Positions 27,320-35,726 of a stretch of DNA of 47,271 nucleotides are shown in pieces. Source of the stretch: an uncultured Thermomicrobiales bacterium (GTDB taxonomy: Bacteria > Chloroflexota > Chloroflexia > Thermomicrobiales > UBA6265). The position numbers and the translations under genes were made by a program. The DNA is taken from the NCBI GenBank assembly GCA_902806345.1, contig CADCWF010000001.1:1-47271 (forward strand), in the 5' to 3' direction. The notes under the pieces are model-generated. The model saw nothing but the letters and a program-made list of their open reading frames with translations. It was not told the DNA's origin and ran no database searches. The stretch's first letter is position 1. Every line of letters starts with the position of its first letter.

Positions 27320-28657
27320 ATGACTGTTGATCTGACGAAGAAGTTGGGTGGCCGGGCGAGCCGGAGGCACCTGCTGAAGGGGAGCGCCGCCGTCGGCGCT
27401 GGCGCCCTCGTGGCTGGTCGGTTGGCTGGACTTGCGGCGGCACAGGATGCCACCCCGGCCGCATCGGCGGCGACCGGCCAGCTAGAGGTCTTCTCCTGGT
27501 GGACCTCGCCGGGTGAGGCGCCGGCGTTGCAGGCGCTGTTCGATGCCTACTCGGCGCTCTACCCGGATGTCGAGGTCATCAACGCGGCGGTTGCCGGCGG
27601 CGCCGGGGTCAACGCCCGCGCCGTGCTTGCCACCCGACTCCAGGGCAACCAGCCGCCCGACTCGTGGCAGGTCCACGTCGGCCGGGAGCTGATCGACAAC
27701 TACGTCGTCCCCGGCTACTGCGAGCCGATCACCGACCTCTACGAGAGCGAGGGGCTCCTCGAGGCGATGCCCCAGACGCTGATCGACCAGGCGTCGCAGG
27801 ACGGCGAACAGTACTCGGTGCCGGTCGGCGTCCACCGTGGCAACGGCTTCTGGTACAACCGACAGGTGATGGAGGAGAACGGCATCACCGTCGGCGAGAC
27901 GATGTCGATTGAGGAGTTCCTGACCGCGGCCGAGACGCTGCAGGCCGCCGGCATCGTACCCCTCTCGCTGGCGACGAAGGACACCTTCGCCGCCGCCCAG
28001 ACCTTCGAGAACACGCTGCTTGCCGTGGCGGGTCCGGAGAAATACGACCAGCTCTTCAAGGGCGAGGCCGACTGGGACGACGCCGACGTCCGGACCGCGG
28101 CCGAGACCTACGGCAAGATGCTGGCGTTCGTCAATGAGGACCACCCGGCGCTGACCTGGGACCAGGCCACGGCGATGGTCATCGAGGGCAACGCCGGCTT
28201 CAACTCGATGGGCGACTGGGCCTACGGCGAGGTCGTCGCCCGCGACGCCGTCGAGAACACCGGCTGGGTCTCGCACCCCGGTACCAACGGCTCCTTCGTC
28301 CTGGTGGTCGACTCCTTCACCCTGCCGGTCGGGGCGCCGAACCCGGAGAACGCCCGGAACTGGCTGCGGGTGCTTGGGTCGCGGGAGGCCCAGGAGGCGT
28401 TCAACCCGCTCAAGGGCTCGATCCCGGCCCGGACCGACATCAACCGGGAGATCTTCTCGCCCTATCACCAGTGGTCGATTGACTCCTTCGCCAACGACGC
28501 GCTCGTACCCTCGTGCGCCCACGGCCAAGCCTCGTCGCCCGCCTTCCAGCAGGCGTTCTACGACGCCCTGCTCGGGTTCGTGGACGACCAGGATGTCGAC
28601 ACGCTGGTCCTGAACCTCCAGGACGCGGCGGCGCTCGACGCCGAAATGGCCTCCTAG
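27320..28657 (+). CDS. carbohydrate ABC transporter substrate-binding protein (Tat-exported)
   Basis: 445 residues from ATG 27320 with AGAGGAGGAA upstream. Twin-arginine signal S-R-R-H-L-L-K-G at about residues 13-20, then a hydrophobic stretch ending G-L-A-A-A-Q. The mature part has the family-1 solute-binding fold: L-E-V-F-S-W-W-T-S-P-G-E, P-D-S-W-Q-V-H-V-G, V-G-V-H-R-G-N-G-F-W-Y-N and M-G-D-W-A-Y-G-E. This resembles glucose/mannose-type binding proteins more than maltose-type. It feeds the two permeases downstream and, by context, may bind an acidic oligosaccharide. Confidence 0.92.
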   Translation: MTVDLTKKLGGRASRRHLLKGSAAVGAGALVAGRLAGLAAAQDATPAASAATGQLEVFSWWTSPGEAPALQALFDAYSALYPDVEVINAAVAGGAGVNARAVLATRLQGNQPPDSWQVHVGRELIDNYVVPGYCEPITDLYESEGLLEAMPQTLIDQASQDGEQYSVPVGVHRGNGFWYNRQVMEENGITVGETMSIEEFLTAAETLQAAGIVPLSLATKDTFAAAQTFENTLLAVAGPEKYDQLFKGEADWDDADVRTAAETYGKMLAFVNEDHPALTWDQATAMVIEGNAGFNSMGDWAYGEVVARDAVENTGWVSHPGTNGSFVLVVDSFTLPVGAPNPENARNWLRVLGSREAQEAFNPLKGSIPARTDINREIFSPYHQWSIDSFANDALVPSCAHGQASSPAFQQAFYDALLGFVDDQDVDTLVLNLQDAAALDAEMAS

Positions 28658-28683
28658 CCTCGGGCTCGGTGAAGACCGGAGAA

Positions 28684-28729
28684 CCCTCACCTCCCAGCCC
28701 CCTCTCCCAATGCGTGGGGGAGGGGGAGG
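28684..28729. repeat. dispersed palindromic repeat, copy 1
   Basis: An imperfect inverted repeat of C-rich CCCCCTCTCCC and G-rich GGGGGAGGGGG around AATGCGT, flanked by CCCTCAC. It lies between the binding-protein stop and the permease start. A similar element is at 30864-30905. It resembles widespread extragenic palindromes of the CCCTCTCCC/GGGAGAGGG type. Confidence 0.55.
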
Positions 28730-28807
28730 CGGCGCGAGACGCGTCGCCTCGGCGTTCCAAGGATTGGATCTGGTCCCCGCGCCGCCTTCCATGTTCTGAG
28801 GTAGACG

Positions 28808-29854
28808 ATGGCGACCATTCCGCAAGTCTCGGCGCGCGACGCCGTCGCGGCAACGCCGAGGCGCGTGTCTCGGTCCCGCTTCTCGTTCGACCGTATCCTG
28901 TCGCCGCTGCTGCTGGCTCCGTCGGCGGTGGCGGTCTTCCTCTTCGTCTACGGCTTCATCGGGATCACCGTCTGGATCTCGCTCTCTAACTGGCGGTCGG
29001 CGGCGGAAGACCTGTCGCTCCGCCAGCCCATCGGCGACAGCTACCAGGTCCTGTTCTCCCAGTCCCGCTTCCAGATCGACCTCCGCAACACGCTGCTCTT
29101 CACCTTGATCTTCCTGCTCCTCGCGGTCGGGGGTGGCCTCGGGCTGGCGGTCCTGCTCGACCGGAAGATCACGGGCAGCGGCTTCTTCCGCAGCGTTTTC
29201 CTGTTCCCCTACGCGCTCTCGTTCATCACCACCGGCGTCACCTGGAGCTGGATCTTCAACCCCGAGACGGGAGTCAACCTGCTCTTCGACGCGATCGGCC
29301 TCAACGCCGTCCTCGCCTCCTTCGGGGTGGAGCCGCTCAAGCCCGGCTGGATCACCGACGGTACCGTCGCCTGGCAGCTCAACGGGGCGATCGCCGCGGT
29401 TTACCCGCCGGCGGCCGACTGGTCGCTCAAGCTCGGCATCCCGGTCGCCCTGATCCCGGTCACCATCGCCGCCGCCTGGCAGCTCTCGGGGTTCGCGATG
29501 GCGATGTTCCTGGCCGGGCTCGGCACCATCCCCCACGAGGTGCGGGAAGCAGCGGCGCTCGACGGCGCGACCGACCGCCGCCTCTACCAGGACATCATCG
29601 TCCCGCTGTTGAAACCGATCATGGTCAGTACCCTGATCATCCTCGGCCACGTCTCGCTCAAGATCTTCGACCTCATCTTCGCGATGAGTGGCAAAGGACC
29701 CGGCTTCGCCACCGACGTCCCCGGGATCTTCGTCTACGAGATGATCTTCCGGGCCCAGCGCTACAACATTGGCGCGGCGGCCTCGATCGTCATGCTGGTG
29801 CTCGTCTGCATCGTGATCGTGCCCTACCTGGCGCGCCAGTTGAAGGAGCTCTAG
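28808..29854 (+). CDS. carbohydrate ABC transporter permease (MalF/UgpA-like)
   Basis: 348 residues, ATG with GAGG upstream. Six transmembrane segments starting L-L-L-A-P-S-A-V-A-V-F-L-F-V-Y, and the EAA loop V-R-E-A-A-A-L-D-G-A-T-D-R-R-L-Y for ATPase contact. A roughly 65-residue insertion between the third and fourth helices (V-L-A-S-F-G-V-E-P-L ... A-D-W-S-L-K) is longer than in most UgpA-like permeases. It pairs with the next gene, two bases away. Confidence 0.93.
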   Translation: MATIPQVSARDAVAATPRRVSRSRFSFDRILSPLLLAPSAVAVFLFVYGFIGITVWISLSNWRSAAEDLSLRQPIGDSYQVLFSQSRFQIDLRNTLLFTLIFLLLAVGGGLGLAVLLDRKITGSGFFRSVFLFPYALSFITTGVTWSWIFNPETGVNLLFDAIGLNAVLASFGVEPLKPGWITDGTVAWQLNGAIAAVYPPAADWSLKLGIPVALIPVTIAAAWQLSGFAMAMFLAGLGTIPHEVREAAALDGATDRRLYQDIIVPLLKPIMVSTLIILGHVSLKIFDLIFAMSGKGPGFATDVPGIFVYEMIFRAQRYNIGAAASIVMLVLVCIVIVPYLARQLKEL

Positions 29855-29856
29855 GG

Positions 29857-30726
29857 ATGGCCTCGACCGCGCTCCGGCCTTCGCTCCAGGCGCCCCCGCC
29901 GCGCAAGAAGTCGCGGCTCGGCCACTACGTCGTGATGGCGCTGTTGATCCTGGCCACGCTCTTCTTCCTGGCGCCCGTCTACGTGATGGTCGTCAACGGC
30001 TTGAAGGACAAGTCGTACATGACCCTCGGCGACATGTGGAAGCTCCCGCTCTACCTCAACGGCGGCGGCTTCCCGCTCGCCTGGGAGACGCTCGACCAGA
30101 ACCTACTGGCCAGCTTCCGGATCGTCATCCCGGCTACCATCCTGTCGGCGGTCATCGGCGCGGTCAATGGCTACCTGCTTTCGAAGTGGAAGTTCAAGGG
30201 GTCGGACGTCGTCTTCACCCTGATCCTCTTCGGGATGTTCATCCCCTACCAGGCGATCCTGATCCCGATGATCCAGACGATGGATTTCCTCAATCTCTAC
30301 GGGAGGTGGCAGGGCCTCGTGCTCGTGCACGTTATCTACGGTATTCCGATCACCTCGCTCATCTTCCGTAACTACTTCGCGAACGTGCCGAACGAGCTAG
30401 TCGAGGCCGCGCGGATCGACGGCGCCGGGCTCGTGGGCGTCTTCCGCCAGATCATGCTGCCGCTGGCGGCACCGGCCTTCGTCGTTGTCGGCATCTTCCA
30501 GTTCACGAACATCTGGAACGACTTCCTGTTCGGCGTTACCGTTGTCTTCGACCCGAAGCAGCAACCGGTGACGGTGGCGCTGAACAATCTGAACGGTACC
30601 AACTCGGTCGACTGGACCGTGGTCATGGCGGCCGCGGTACTGGCGGCGCTGCCCACGGCCGTGGTCTACATCCTGCTCGGCCGGTTCTTCATCCGCGGCC
30701 TGCTGGCGGGGTCGATGAAGGGGTAA
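29857..30726 (+). CDS. carbohydrate ABC transporter permease (MalG/UgpE-like)
   Basis: 289 residues, two bases after the partner permease stop, GGAG upstream. Six transmembrane segments; typical P-V-Y-V-M-V-V-N-G-L-K after the first helix and the EAA loop V-E-A-A-R-I-D-G-A-G-L-V-G-V-F. Forms the inner-membrane channel with the previous gene. No ATP-binding subunit is encoded nearby, so a shared MsmK-like ATPase is presumably supplied from elsewhere, which is common for sugar importers. Confidence 0.93.
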   Translation: MASTALRPSLQAPPPRKKSRLGHYVVMALLILATLFFLAPVYVMVVNGLKDKSYMTLGDMWKLPLYLNGGGFPLAWETLDQNLLASFRIVIPATILSAVIGAVNGYLLSKWKFKGSDVVFTLILFGMFIPYQAILIPMIQTMDFLNLYGRWQGLVLVHVIYGIPITSLIFRNYFANVPNELVEAARIDGAGLVGVFRQIMLPLAAPAFVVVGIFQFTNIWNDFLFGVTVVFDPKQQPVTVALNNLNGTNSVDWTVVMAAAVLAALPTAVVYILLGRFFIRGLLAGSMKG

Positions 30727-30863
30727 GGGTGCCTTCACCCTTCGCCGCAACCCGCTGCGGGGATACTCCCGCCGCTCCGGCAGAAAAGGTCAGCCCTGCG
30801 GCGGGTCGCCGCTGCCGGCTCGGTCGCGCACGGATATGGCGACGGTACCGTTCAAGCCTTCGT

Positions 30864-30905
30864 CCCCCTCTCCTACCGTGGCGGGAAAGGGGCGAGGGGT
30901 GAGGA
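30864..30905. repeat. dispersed palindromic repeat, copy 2
   Basis: CCCCCTCTCC on the left and GGAAAGGGGCGAGGGG on the right pair imperfectly around TACCGTGGC. Similar to the element at 28684-28729. Its right end (GTGAGGAC) appears to supply the ribosome-binding GAGG of the following GMC gene. Confidence 0.5.
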
Positions 30906-30912
30906 CTCGTCC

Positions 30913-32472
30913 ATGCACCACGCCGACATCGTCATCATCGGCACCGGGGCCGGCGGCGGCACGCTGGCCTGGGGGCTGCGGAACCTCGGCGCCAGGGTGC
31001 TGGTACTGGAGCGGGGCGACTTTCTGCCGCGCGAGCCGGCGAACTGGAGCCCCGAGGCGCTCTTCGTCGAAAACCGTTACAAGACGGCCGAGACGTGGCA
31101 GAATGCCGACGGTGGCATCTTCAAGCCGGGCGTCCACTACTTCGTCGGCGGCAACACCAAGGTCTACGGCGCGGCCCTGCCTCGCCTGCGGGAGGTGGAC
31201 TTCGGCCCGATCCAGCACGCCGGCGGCGTCTCCCCAGGGTGGCCGATCAGCTACGCCGAGCTCGAGCCGTGGTACGCCGAAGCGGAACGGCTCTACAACG
31301 TCCACGGCGAGGCGAGCGTCGATCCGACCGATCCGCCGCGTTCGGGACCGTTCCCCTACCCGGCGATGCCGTCGGACCCCTACATGGAGGAGTTGGCGGG
31401 GAAGCTCCAACGGCAGGGGCTCCACCCCGCGCCGCTCCCCGTCGGGGTCGACTACCGGCCGGGCGGGCGCTGTATCCGCTGCCGCACCTGCGACGCCTTC
31501 CCGTGCCTGGTCGATGCCAAGGGTGACGCCGATGTCTGCGCCGTGCGGTCGGCGGTCGCGTCGCCGACGGTCGAGCTGTGGACGCGCGCGTTTGCCCGCC
31601 GGCTCTTCACCGACGATTTCGGGCGGCGGGTAACCGGGGTCGAGGTCGACCGGGACGGGGACATGGTGCGGGTCGCGGCAGACGTGGTCGTCGTCGCCTG
31701 CGGCGCGGCCAATTCGGCGGCGCTGCTGCTGCGCTCGATCTCCGACCACCATCCGAACGGGCTGGCGAACGGCTCCGGACTCGTCGGCCGCAACTACATG
31801 GTCCACACCAACTCGGTGCTGCTGGCGGTTGACCCGCGCAAGCGCAACCCAACGGTCTTCCAGAAGACGATCTCGATCAACGACTTCTACGGCGCCGGAG
31901 CGGACGCCGAATTCCCGTACCCGATGGGCAACCTGCAACCGGTCGGCAAGGTCCAGGCCGCCATGCTGGCCGGTAGCGTCCGCCGGGCGCCACTGCGGGT
32001 GCTGGCGGCGGTTGCGGCGCACAGCACCGACTGGTGGGTGATGTCCGAGGACCTGCCCGACCCGGCCAACCGGGTGACCGTCGCCCCGGACGGGGCGATC
32101 CGGGTCCGCTGGCGGCCGAACAACCTGGCCGCCCATGAGAAGCTGATGGCTCGGGCGAAGGCGATGCTACGGAGAGCCGGCTACCCGTTGCTGCTCGACC
32201 GCCGGATGGGGATCGAGACCAACTCTCACCAGTGCGGCACGCTCCGCTTCGGGCGCGACCCGGAGACCTCCGTGCTCGATCCGTATTGCAAGGCGCACGA
32301 GGTCGACAACCTCTACGCGGTCGACGCCGGCTTCTTCCCGTCGTCGGCGGCGGTCAACCCGGCGCTGACGATCGCGGCCCAGGCGCTGCGGGTCGCCTCC
32401 CACATCGGCGATCGATACAGCGCCGACCGGGAACTGGGGTGGGAGGATCGCGCGCTTGCCGCACGACGTTGA
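30913..32472 (+). CDS. GMC-family flavin oxidoreductase with five-cysteine cluster
   Basis: 519 residues. FAD-binding motif G-T-G-A-G-G-G at about 11-17, F-V-G-G-N-T-K-V-Y-G, C-terminal N-S-H-Q-C-G-T-L-R-F-G and V-N-P-A-L-T-I. Between them is C187-x2-C190-x2-C193-x4-C198-x10-C209, an arrangement seen in a subgroup of GMC sugar/alcohol dehydrogenases and suited to an iron-sulfur cluster. No signal peptide. Lying downstream of the sugar permeases it probably oxidises an imported sugar or derivative; the electron acceptor is unknown. Confidence 0.9.
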   Translation: MHHADIVIIGTGAGGGTLAWGLRNLGARVLVLERGDFLPREPANWSPEALFVENRYKTAETWQNADGGIFKPGVHYFVGGNTKVYGAALPRLREVDFGPIQHAGGVSPGWPISYAELEPWYAEAERLYNVHGEASVDPTDPPRSGPFPYPAMPSDPYMEELAGKLQRQGLHPAPLPVGVDYRPGGRCIRCRTCDAFPCLVDAKGDADVCAVRSAVASPTVELWTRAFARRLFTDDFGRRVTGVEVDRDGDMVRVAADVVVVACGAANSAALLLRSISDHHPNGLANGSGLVGRNYMVHTNSVLLAVDPRKRNPTVFQKTISINDFYGAGADAEFPYPMGNLQPVGKVQAAMLAGSVRRAPLRVLAAVAAHSTDWWVMSEDLPDPANRVTVAPDGAIRVRWRPNNLAAHEKLMARAKAMLRRAGYPLLLDRRMGIETNSHQCGTLRFGRDPETSVLDPYCKAHEVDNLYAVDAGFFPSSAAVNPALTIAAQALRVASHIGDRYSADRELGWEDRALAARR

Positions 32473-32481
32473 CGGCGGCGC

Positions 32482-32506
32482 TATACTATCAATAGGAAAG
32501 TATTGA
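32482..32506 (+). promoter_or_regulatory. AT-rich promoter/operator patch before the DUF1684 gene
   Basis: TATACT (32482-32487) is a good -10-like hexamer, and TCAATA/TATTGA (32489-32494 and 32501-32506) form a perfect 6-bp inverted repeat around GGAAAG just downstream. The patch stands out against GC-rich surroundings and lies about 40 bases before the next start. No convincing -35 was found. Confidence 0.4.
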
Positions 32507-32544
32507 GCGACGGTCGGGAACCGGCCGTCACCGAGGAGCACTCG

Positions 32545-33084
32545 ATGATCCCCAAGCAGCAGTCGCGGCTGGACGGGTTCCGGCACCACCGGGACCACTA
32601 CTTCGGCCACGATCCGGATTCGCCGCTGGCTGTGGCCGACCGGGACGGTTTCGCCGGGCTGGGCTACTTCCCGGAGCGGCCTGACCTCGCCCTCGAACTG
32701 CCGCTGGAACCGGACGGCGCGGGCATCGGCGAGGAGATCGACCTGCCGACCTCGGACGGAGGATCCAAGCCGTTCGTTCGGGCCGGCCGGATCTCGTTCG
32801 ACGTGGACGGCCAACCCGTCACGTTGTCCGTCTTCAAGGACGTCGAGCGGGGCAGGTTCTTCCTGCCGTTCAAGGACGGCACCACCGGAACCGAGACCTA
32901 CGCCGGCGGTCGCTACCTAGATCCTCGGGCGCGGCCCGACGGCACGCTGGTCGTCGACTTCAACTACGCCTACAACCCCTACTGCGCCTACGGCGAGGGG
33001 TGGAGCTGTCCGCTGCCGCCGGCGGAGAACGAGGTGGCAACACCGATCCGGGCGGGGGAACTGGCCTTCGTACGGAAGCAATAG
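32545..33084 (+). CDS. DUF1684 domain protein
   Basis: 179 residues from ATG 32545, with GAGGAG seven bases upstream. The family signature is clear: N-P-Y-C-A-Y-G-E-G-W-S-C-P-L-P-P-A-E-N near the C-terminus, followed by I-R-A-G-E-L. The N-terminal helix (F-R-H-H-R-D-H-Y-F) and D-S-P-L pattern also match. Biochemical role of DUF1684 is not established. It ends eight bases from a convergent gene. Confidence 0.9.
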   Translation: MIPKQQSRLDGFRHHRDHYFGHDPDSPLAVADRDGFAGLGYFPERPDLALELPLEPDGAGIGEEIDLPTSDGGSKPFVRAGRISFDVDGQPVTLSVFKDVERGRFFLPFKDGTTGTETYAGGRYLDPRARPDGTLVVDFNYAYNPYCAYGEGWSCPLPPAENEVATPIRAGELAFVRKQ

Positions 33085-33092
33085 GTCCGGCG

Positions 33093-33452
33093 TCAGGCGT
33101 TCGGCCGGTCGGCCGCAAGCTGCCAGGAGGCGAGACGGGCGGCGATCTCCTCTACCTCGGCCTCGCCGAGAGCCATCGCCCGGCCGAGGAGGACGCCGGC
33201 GGCCTCGCGGGGCCAGTCGTAGCGTGCCCGGCGGATTTCCCGATAGGTACAGGCGCTGGGGTCGAACCGGAGCTCGGCAAGCACCCACCCGATAGGTTCC
33301 CGATCCAGGATCCAGAGTGAGCGTCCGTGCTGCCACGAGAAGGGCCGTGGGGGCGCCGCCGGGAGGAGGCCCGTGACGGCGAAGATCGTCGTCCAGGCCG
33401 GGCGGGCAGGGCCGTCCGAGAAGGGCGGGTCGAGGGGGCGCCGTCCGGTCAT
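33093..33452 (-). CDS. hypothetical protein
   Basis: 119 residues from the ATG of M-T-G-R-R-P-L-D-P-P. No recognisable domain. The middle is a strand-rich stretch (S-W-Q-H-G-R-S-L-W-I-L-D-R-E-P-I-G-W-V-L-A-E-L-R-F-D) followed by a helical end. No good ribosome site was seen, so the start is uncertain. Convergent with the DUF1684 gene. Confidence 0.5.
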   Translation of the reverse strand: MTGRRPLDPPFSDGPARPAWTTIFAVTGLLPAAPPRPFSWQHGRSLWILDREPIGWVLAELRFDPSACTYREIRRARYDWPREAAGVLLGRAMALGEAEVEEIAARLASWQLAADRPNA

Positions 33453-33831
33453 GGGTGGTATCCGGCCGCGTCGCGGCTCCCTCGCCTCGTCGCGGGGAGT
33501 CGCCCGTGTGTCCAGAGCCCGGGGAGTTCCCCCGGATCGATCCGGCCGCTGGTGGCCACGCCTACTGAACCGGGCAACGGGCTGCCCGGGTGGAACGATG
33601 GGTCCGGCTGGCGATGAGCGTAGCACCGAATCGCGCGCACCTGCAAGGAATACCCGACGGCCGTAGGGCAATCGCTTGTCACAGGGCAAGGGTCGGCTTC
33701 TCGTGTTCCGGTGGACGATCAAGCGGCCTGACGGAGGCGGCACCTCGCCGAATCTCGGCGCGCGGACCGGTCACGGACGCCACGGTCGGCCAGGATCGGG
33801 CAGAGCGCGCCCGAACCTTCGCAAAACGGTC
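33453..33831. other. intergenic stretch, nothing recognised
   Basis: Between the hypothetical gene and the lipoprotein gene. Open frames here are low-complexity and lack ribosome sites; no hairpin or RNA gene was recognised. Confidence 0.5.
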
Positions 33832-34491
33832 TCATGGGATTGACCTGCCGACGGCCGTCGCCCCCACCTCCCCCTCGGCGTCGACCACTTCGACGGCGGC
33901 GCGCAGCGCCCGTTGCGCGTCGACCGTAATCACGACCTCGTAGCTGCCGGTGGGCCACGTTTCGCCCTCCGGGATGGCGATGACGAAGTTGACCCACCGA
34001 CCGTCGCCCGCTCCATCGACCATGATCTCCGACGACATCCCGTCGAGCGGGGTGTCGTTGTAGCGCCAGTCGGCGCGGAACCGGGTGCCTGCGGGCGCGC
34101 GCTCGATCGGCACCGCGGCGACGATCGCCGGAGCTTCTGGGGCGAAGCCGCGAACCGGTGCGACCGGCGCTCCGGTCGCCGGATCGGTGCTCAGCGCCCA
34201 GACCACGTCCCCGGTCGCGACCGCGCCGAAACGGAACCCGGGGGTGGGGGTGGCCGGAGGCGTGGCGGCCTGGGTAGCGGCGGCCGGACTCGGTGTCGGC
34301 ACCGGAGACGCCGGCGGTGAAGGCGCCATTGCCTCGGAGGGGGGGACCCCTTGGGGGTTCTCTGCCAAGCCGCCGCAGCCGGACAGCAGCAGACAGCAGG
34401 CGGCGACGTTCCCCCAGCGTAGCCGAGGACGGCGCAACGGGCGGGTGGGAGAGGATCGGTAGGTTGGCGCTGGATCGTTCGGACCCGTCAT
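33832..34491 (-). CDS. predicted lipoprotein with Pro/Ala/Thr-rich linker
   Basis: 219 residues from M-T-G-P-N-D. A basic N-terminus and hydrophobic stretch end in the lipobox L-S-G-C39, indicating lipid anchoring at the outer face of the cytoplasmic membrane. A P-T-P-S-P-A-A-A-T-Q linker follows, then a small beta-rich domain (W-R-Y-N-D-T-P-L-D-G, P-T-G-S-Y-E-V-V-I-T-V-D) resembling an Ig-like or C2-like fold. No named family recognised. The start lacks a Shine-Dalgarno and sits right after a -10-like box. Confidence 0.65.
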   Translation of the reverse strand: MTGPNDPAPTYRSSPTRPLRRPRLRWGNVAACCLLLSGCGGLAENPQGVPPSEAMAPSPPASPVPTPSPAAATQAATPPATPTPGFRFGAVATGDVVWALSTDPATGAPVAPVRGFAPEAPAIVAAVPIERAPAGTRFRADWRYNDTPLDGMSSEIMVDGAGDGRWVNFVIAIPEGETWPTGSYEVVITVDAQRALRAAVEVVDAEGEVGATAVGRSIP

Positions 34492-34499
34492 CGCGCCAG

Positions 34500-34505
34500 A
34501 TTCTA
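34500..34505 (-). promoter_or_regulatory. -10-like TAGAAT, possible leaderless start of the lipoprotein gene
   Basis: TAGAAT on the minus strand ends eight bases before the lipoprotein ATG, so transcription would begin at or next to the start codon. There is no Shine-Dalgarno. No clear -35. Confidence 0.3.
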
Positions 34506-34631
34506 TCGAGCGTGGGCTCGGCCGTCGCATTCCCGCATCCGGCTCTGGTTGCGCAGGGTGGTACCGAACCGTATAGTCGCCTCTCGGTATCACAACATGA
34601 ACGGTGATGATCGCGACGGGGGTCCGGGCGC

Positions 34632-35726
34632 ATGGGGGTGGGGGTGCAGGCGGCCAGCGGGGGAATCGCGTTGGCCCCCGTTCGGGATGCGTCCCGCGTC
34701 GCCCCGACCGCGACCATGGCCGCGGAGACCGTTCCCCCCGTTGCTGGCGTCAGCATCGTCGTGCCCGTCTACAACGAGGAAGGCAACCTGCGCGAACTCC
34801 ACCGGCGGGTGGTGGTCGCGATGGAGCGGATCGGCCTGCCGTGGGAGCTGATCGTCGTCGACGACGGATCCCGTGACGGAGGGTGGGCGGTGCTCCGGGA
34901 GATCGTCGTCGCCGACGATCGGGTGAAGGGGCTGCGACACCGCCGCAACTTCGGCAAGGCGCGGGCGCTGACCACCGGCTTCGCGGCGGTCGGCCACGGC
35001 CACGACCTCGTCGTGACGATGGACGGCGACCTCCAGGACGACCCCGACGAACTGGACCGCTTCGTCGAGGCCATCGACGGCGGCTACGACCTTGTCTCCG
35101 GCTGGAAGCAGAAGCGGCAGGACCCGCTCGGCAAGACGCTGCCCTCCAAGCTCTTCAACGCCACCGTCCGCCGCGTCTCCGGCGTCCAGCTCAACGACTT
35201 CAACTGCGGCTTCAAGGCGTACCGGGTCGAGGTCGTCCGCACGATCCGGCTCTACGGCGAGCTGCACCGGTTCACCCCGGTCCTCGCCAACGCCGAGGGT
35301 TTCCGCATCGGCGAGTTGCCGGTCACCCACCACCCCCGCCGCTGGGGCCGCTCCAAGTACGGCTGGTCGCGCCTGCCGAAGGGCTTCCTCGACCTGCTGA
35401 CGGTGACGTTCATCACCAAGTACCGGCAGCGGCCGATGCACATGCTCGGGGTTCCCGGCCTGGTGACGATGGCGCTCGGCGTCCTGATCGGACTCTGGCT
35501 GACGGCCGAGAAGGTCCTGACCGGTGCCGCGATCGGGACCCGACCGCTGCTCCTGCTTGCGGTGCTCCTCGTGGTGATCGGTGCCCAGTTCTTCGGCTTC
35601 GGCCTCCTCGGTGAGTTGCTAGCCCACGGTGCCCACGAACCGGACGAGGCGGCGCGGCTGGCGCCGCTCCGAGAGACCCTGGGGCCAATGCCGCATGGGC
35701 TTTCGGGAGCGGCGCGTGACGGTTGA
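34632..35726 (+). CDS. polyprenyl-phosphate-type family 2 glycosyltransferase (GtrB/DPMS-like)
   Basis: 364 residues; start could also be the in-frame ATG at 34716. The GT-A domain begins S-I-V-V-P-V-Y-N-E-E-G-N-L, contains V-V-D-D-G-S-R-D and the metal site M-D-G-D-L-Q-D-D-P, and ends with R-R-W-G-R-S-K-Y-G-W. Two C-terminal transmembrane helices follow (M-L-G-V-P-G-L-V-T-M-A-L-G and L-L-L-L-A-V-L-L-V-V-I-G). Such enzymes transfer a sugar to polyprenyl phosphate on the cytoplasmic side for later use outside. Overlaps the next gene. Confidence 0.92.
   Translation: MGVGVQAASGGIALAPVRDASRVAPTATMAAETVPPVAGVSIVVPVYNEEGNLRELHRRVVVAMERIGLPWELIVVDDGSRDGGWAVLREIVVADDRVKGLRHRRNFGKARALTTGFAAVGHGHDLVVTMDGDLQDDPDELDRFVEAIDGGYDLVSGWKQKRQDPLGKTLPSKLFNATVRRVSGVQLNDFNCGFKAYRVEVVRTIRLYGELHRFTPVLANAEGFRIGELPVTHHPRRWGRSKYGWSRLPKGFLDLLTVTFITKYRQRPMHMLGVPGLVTMALGVLIGLWLTAEKVLTGAAIGTRPLLLLAVLLVVIGAQFFGFGLLGELLAHGAHEPDEAARLAPLRETLGPMPHGLSGAARDG

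Noticed and set aside
27482-29650. 722-codon open frame on the minus strand
   Set aside because: Antisense to the sugar-binding protein and permease, which have clear domains.
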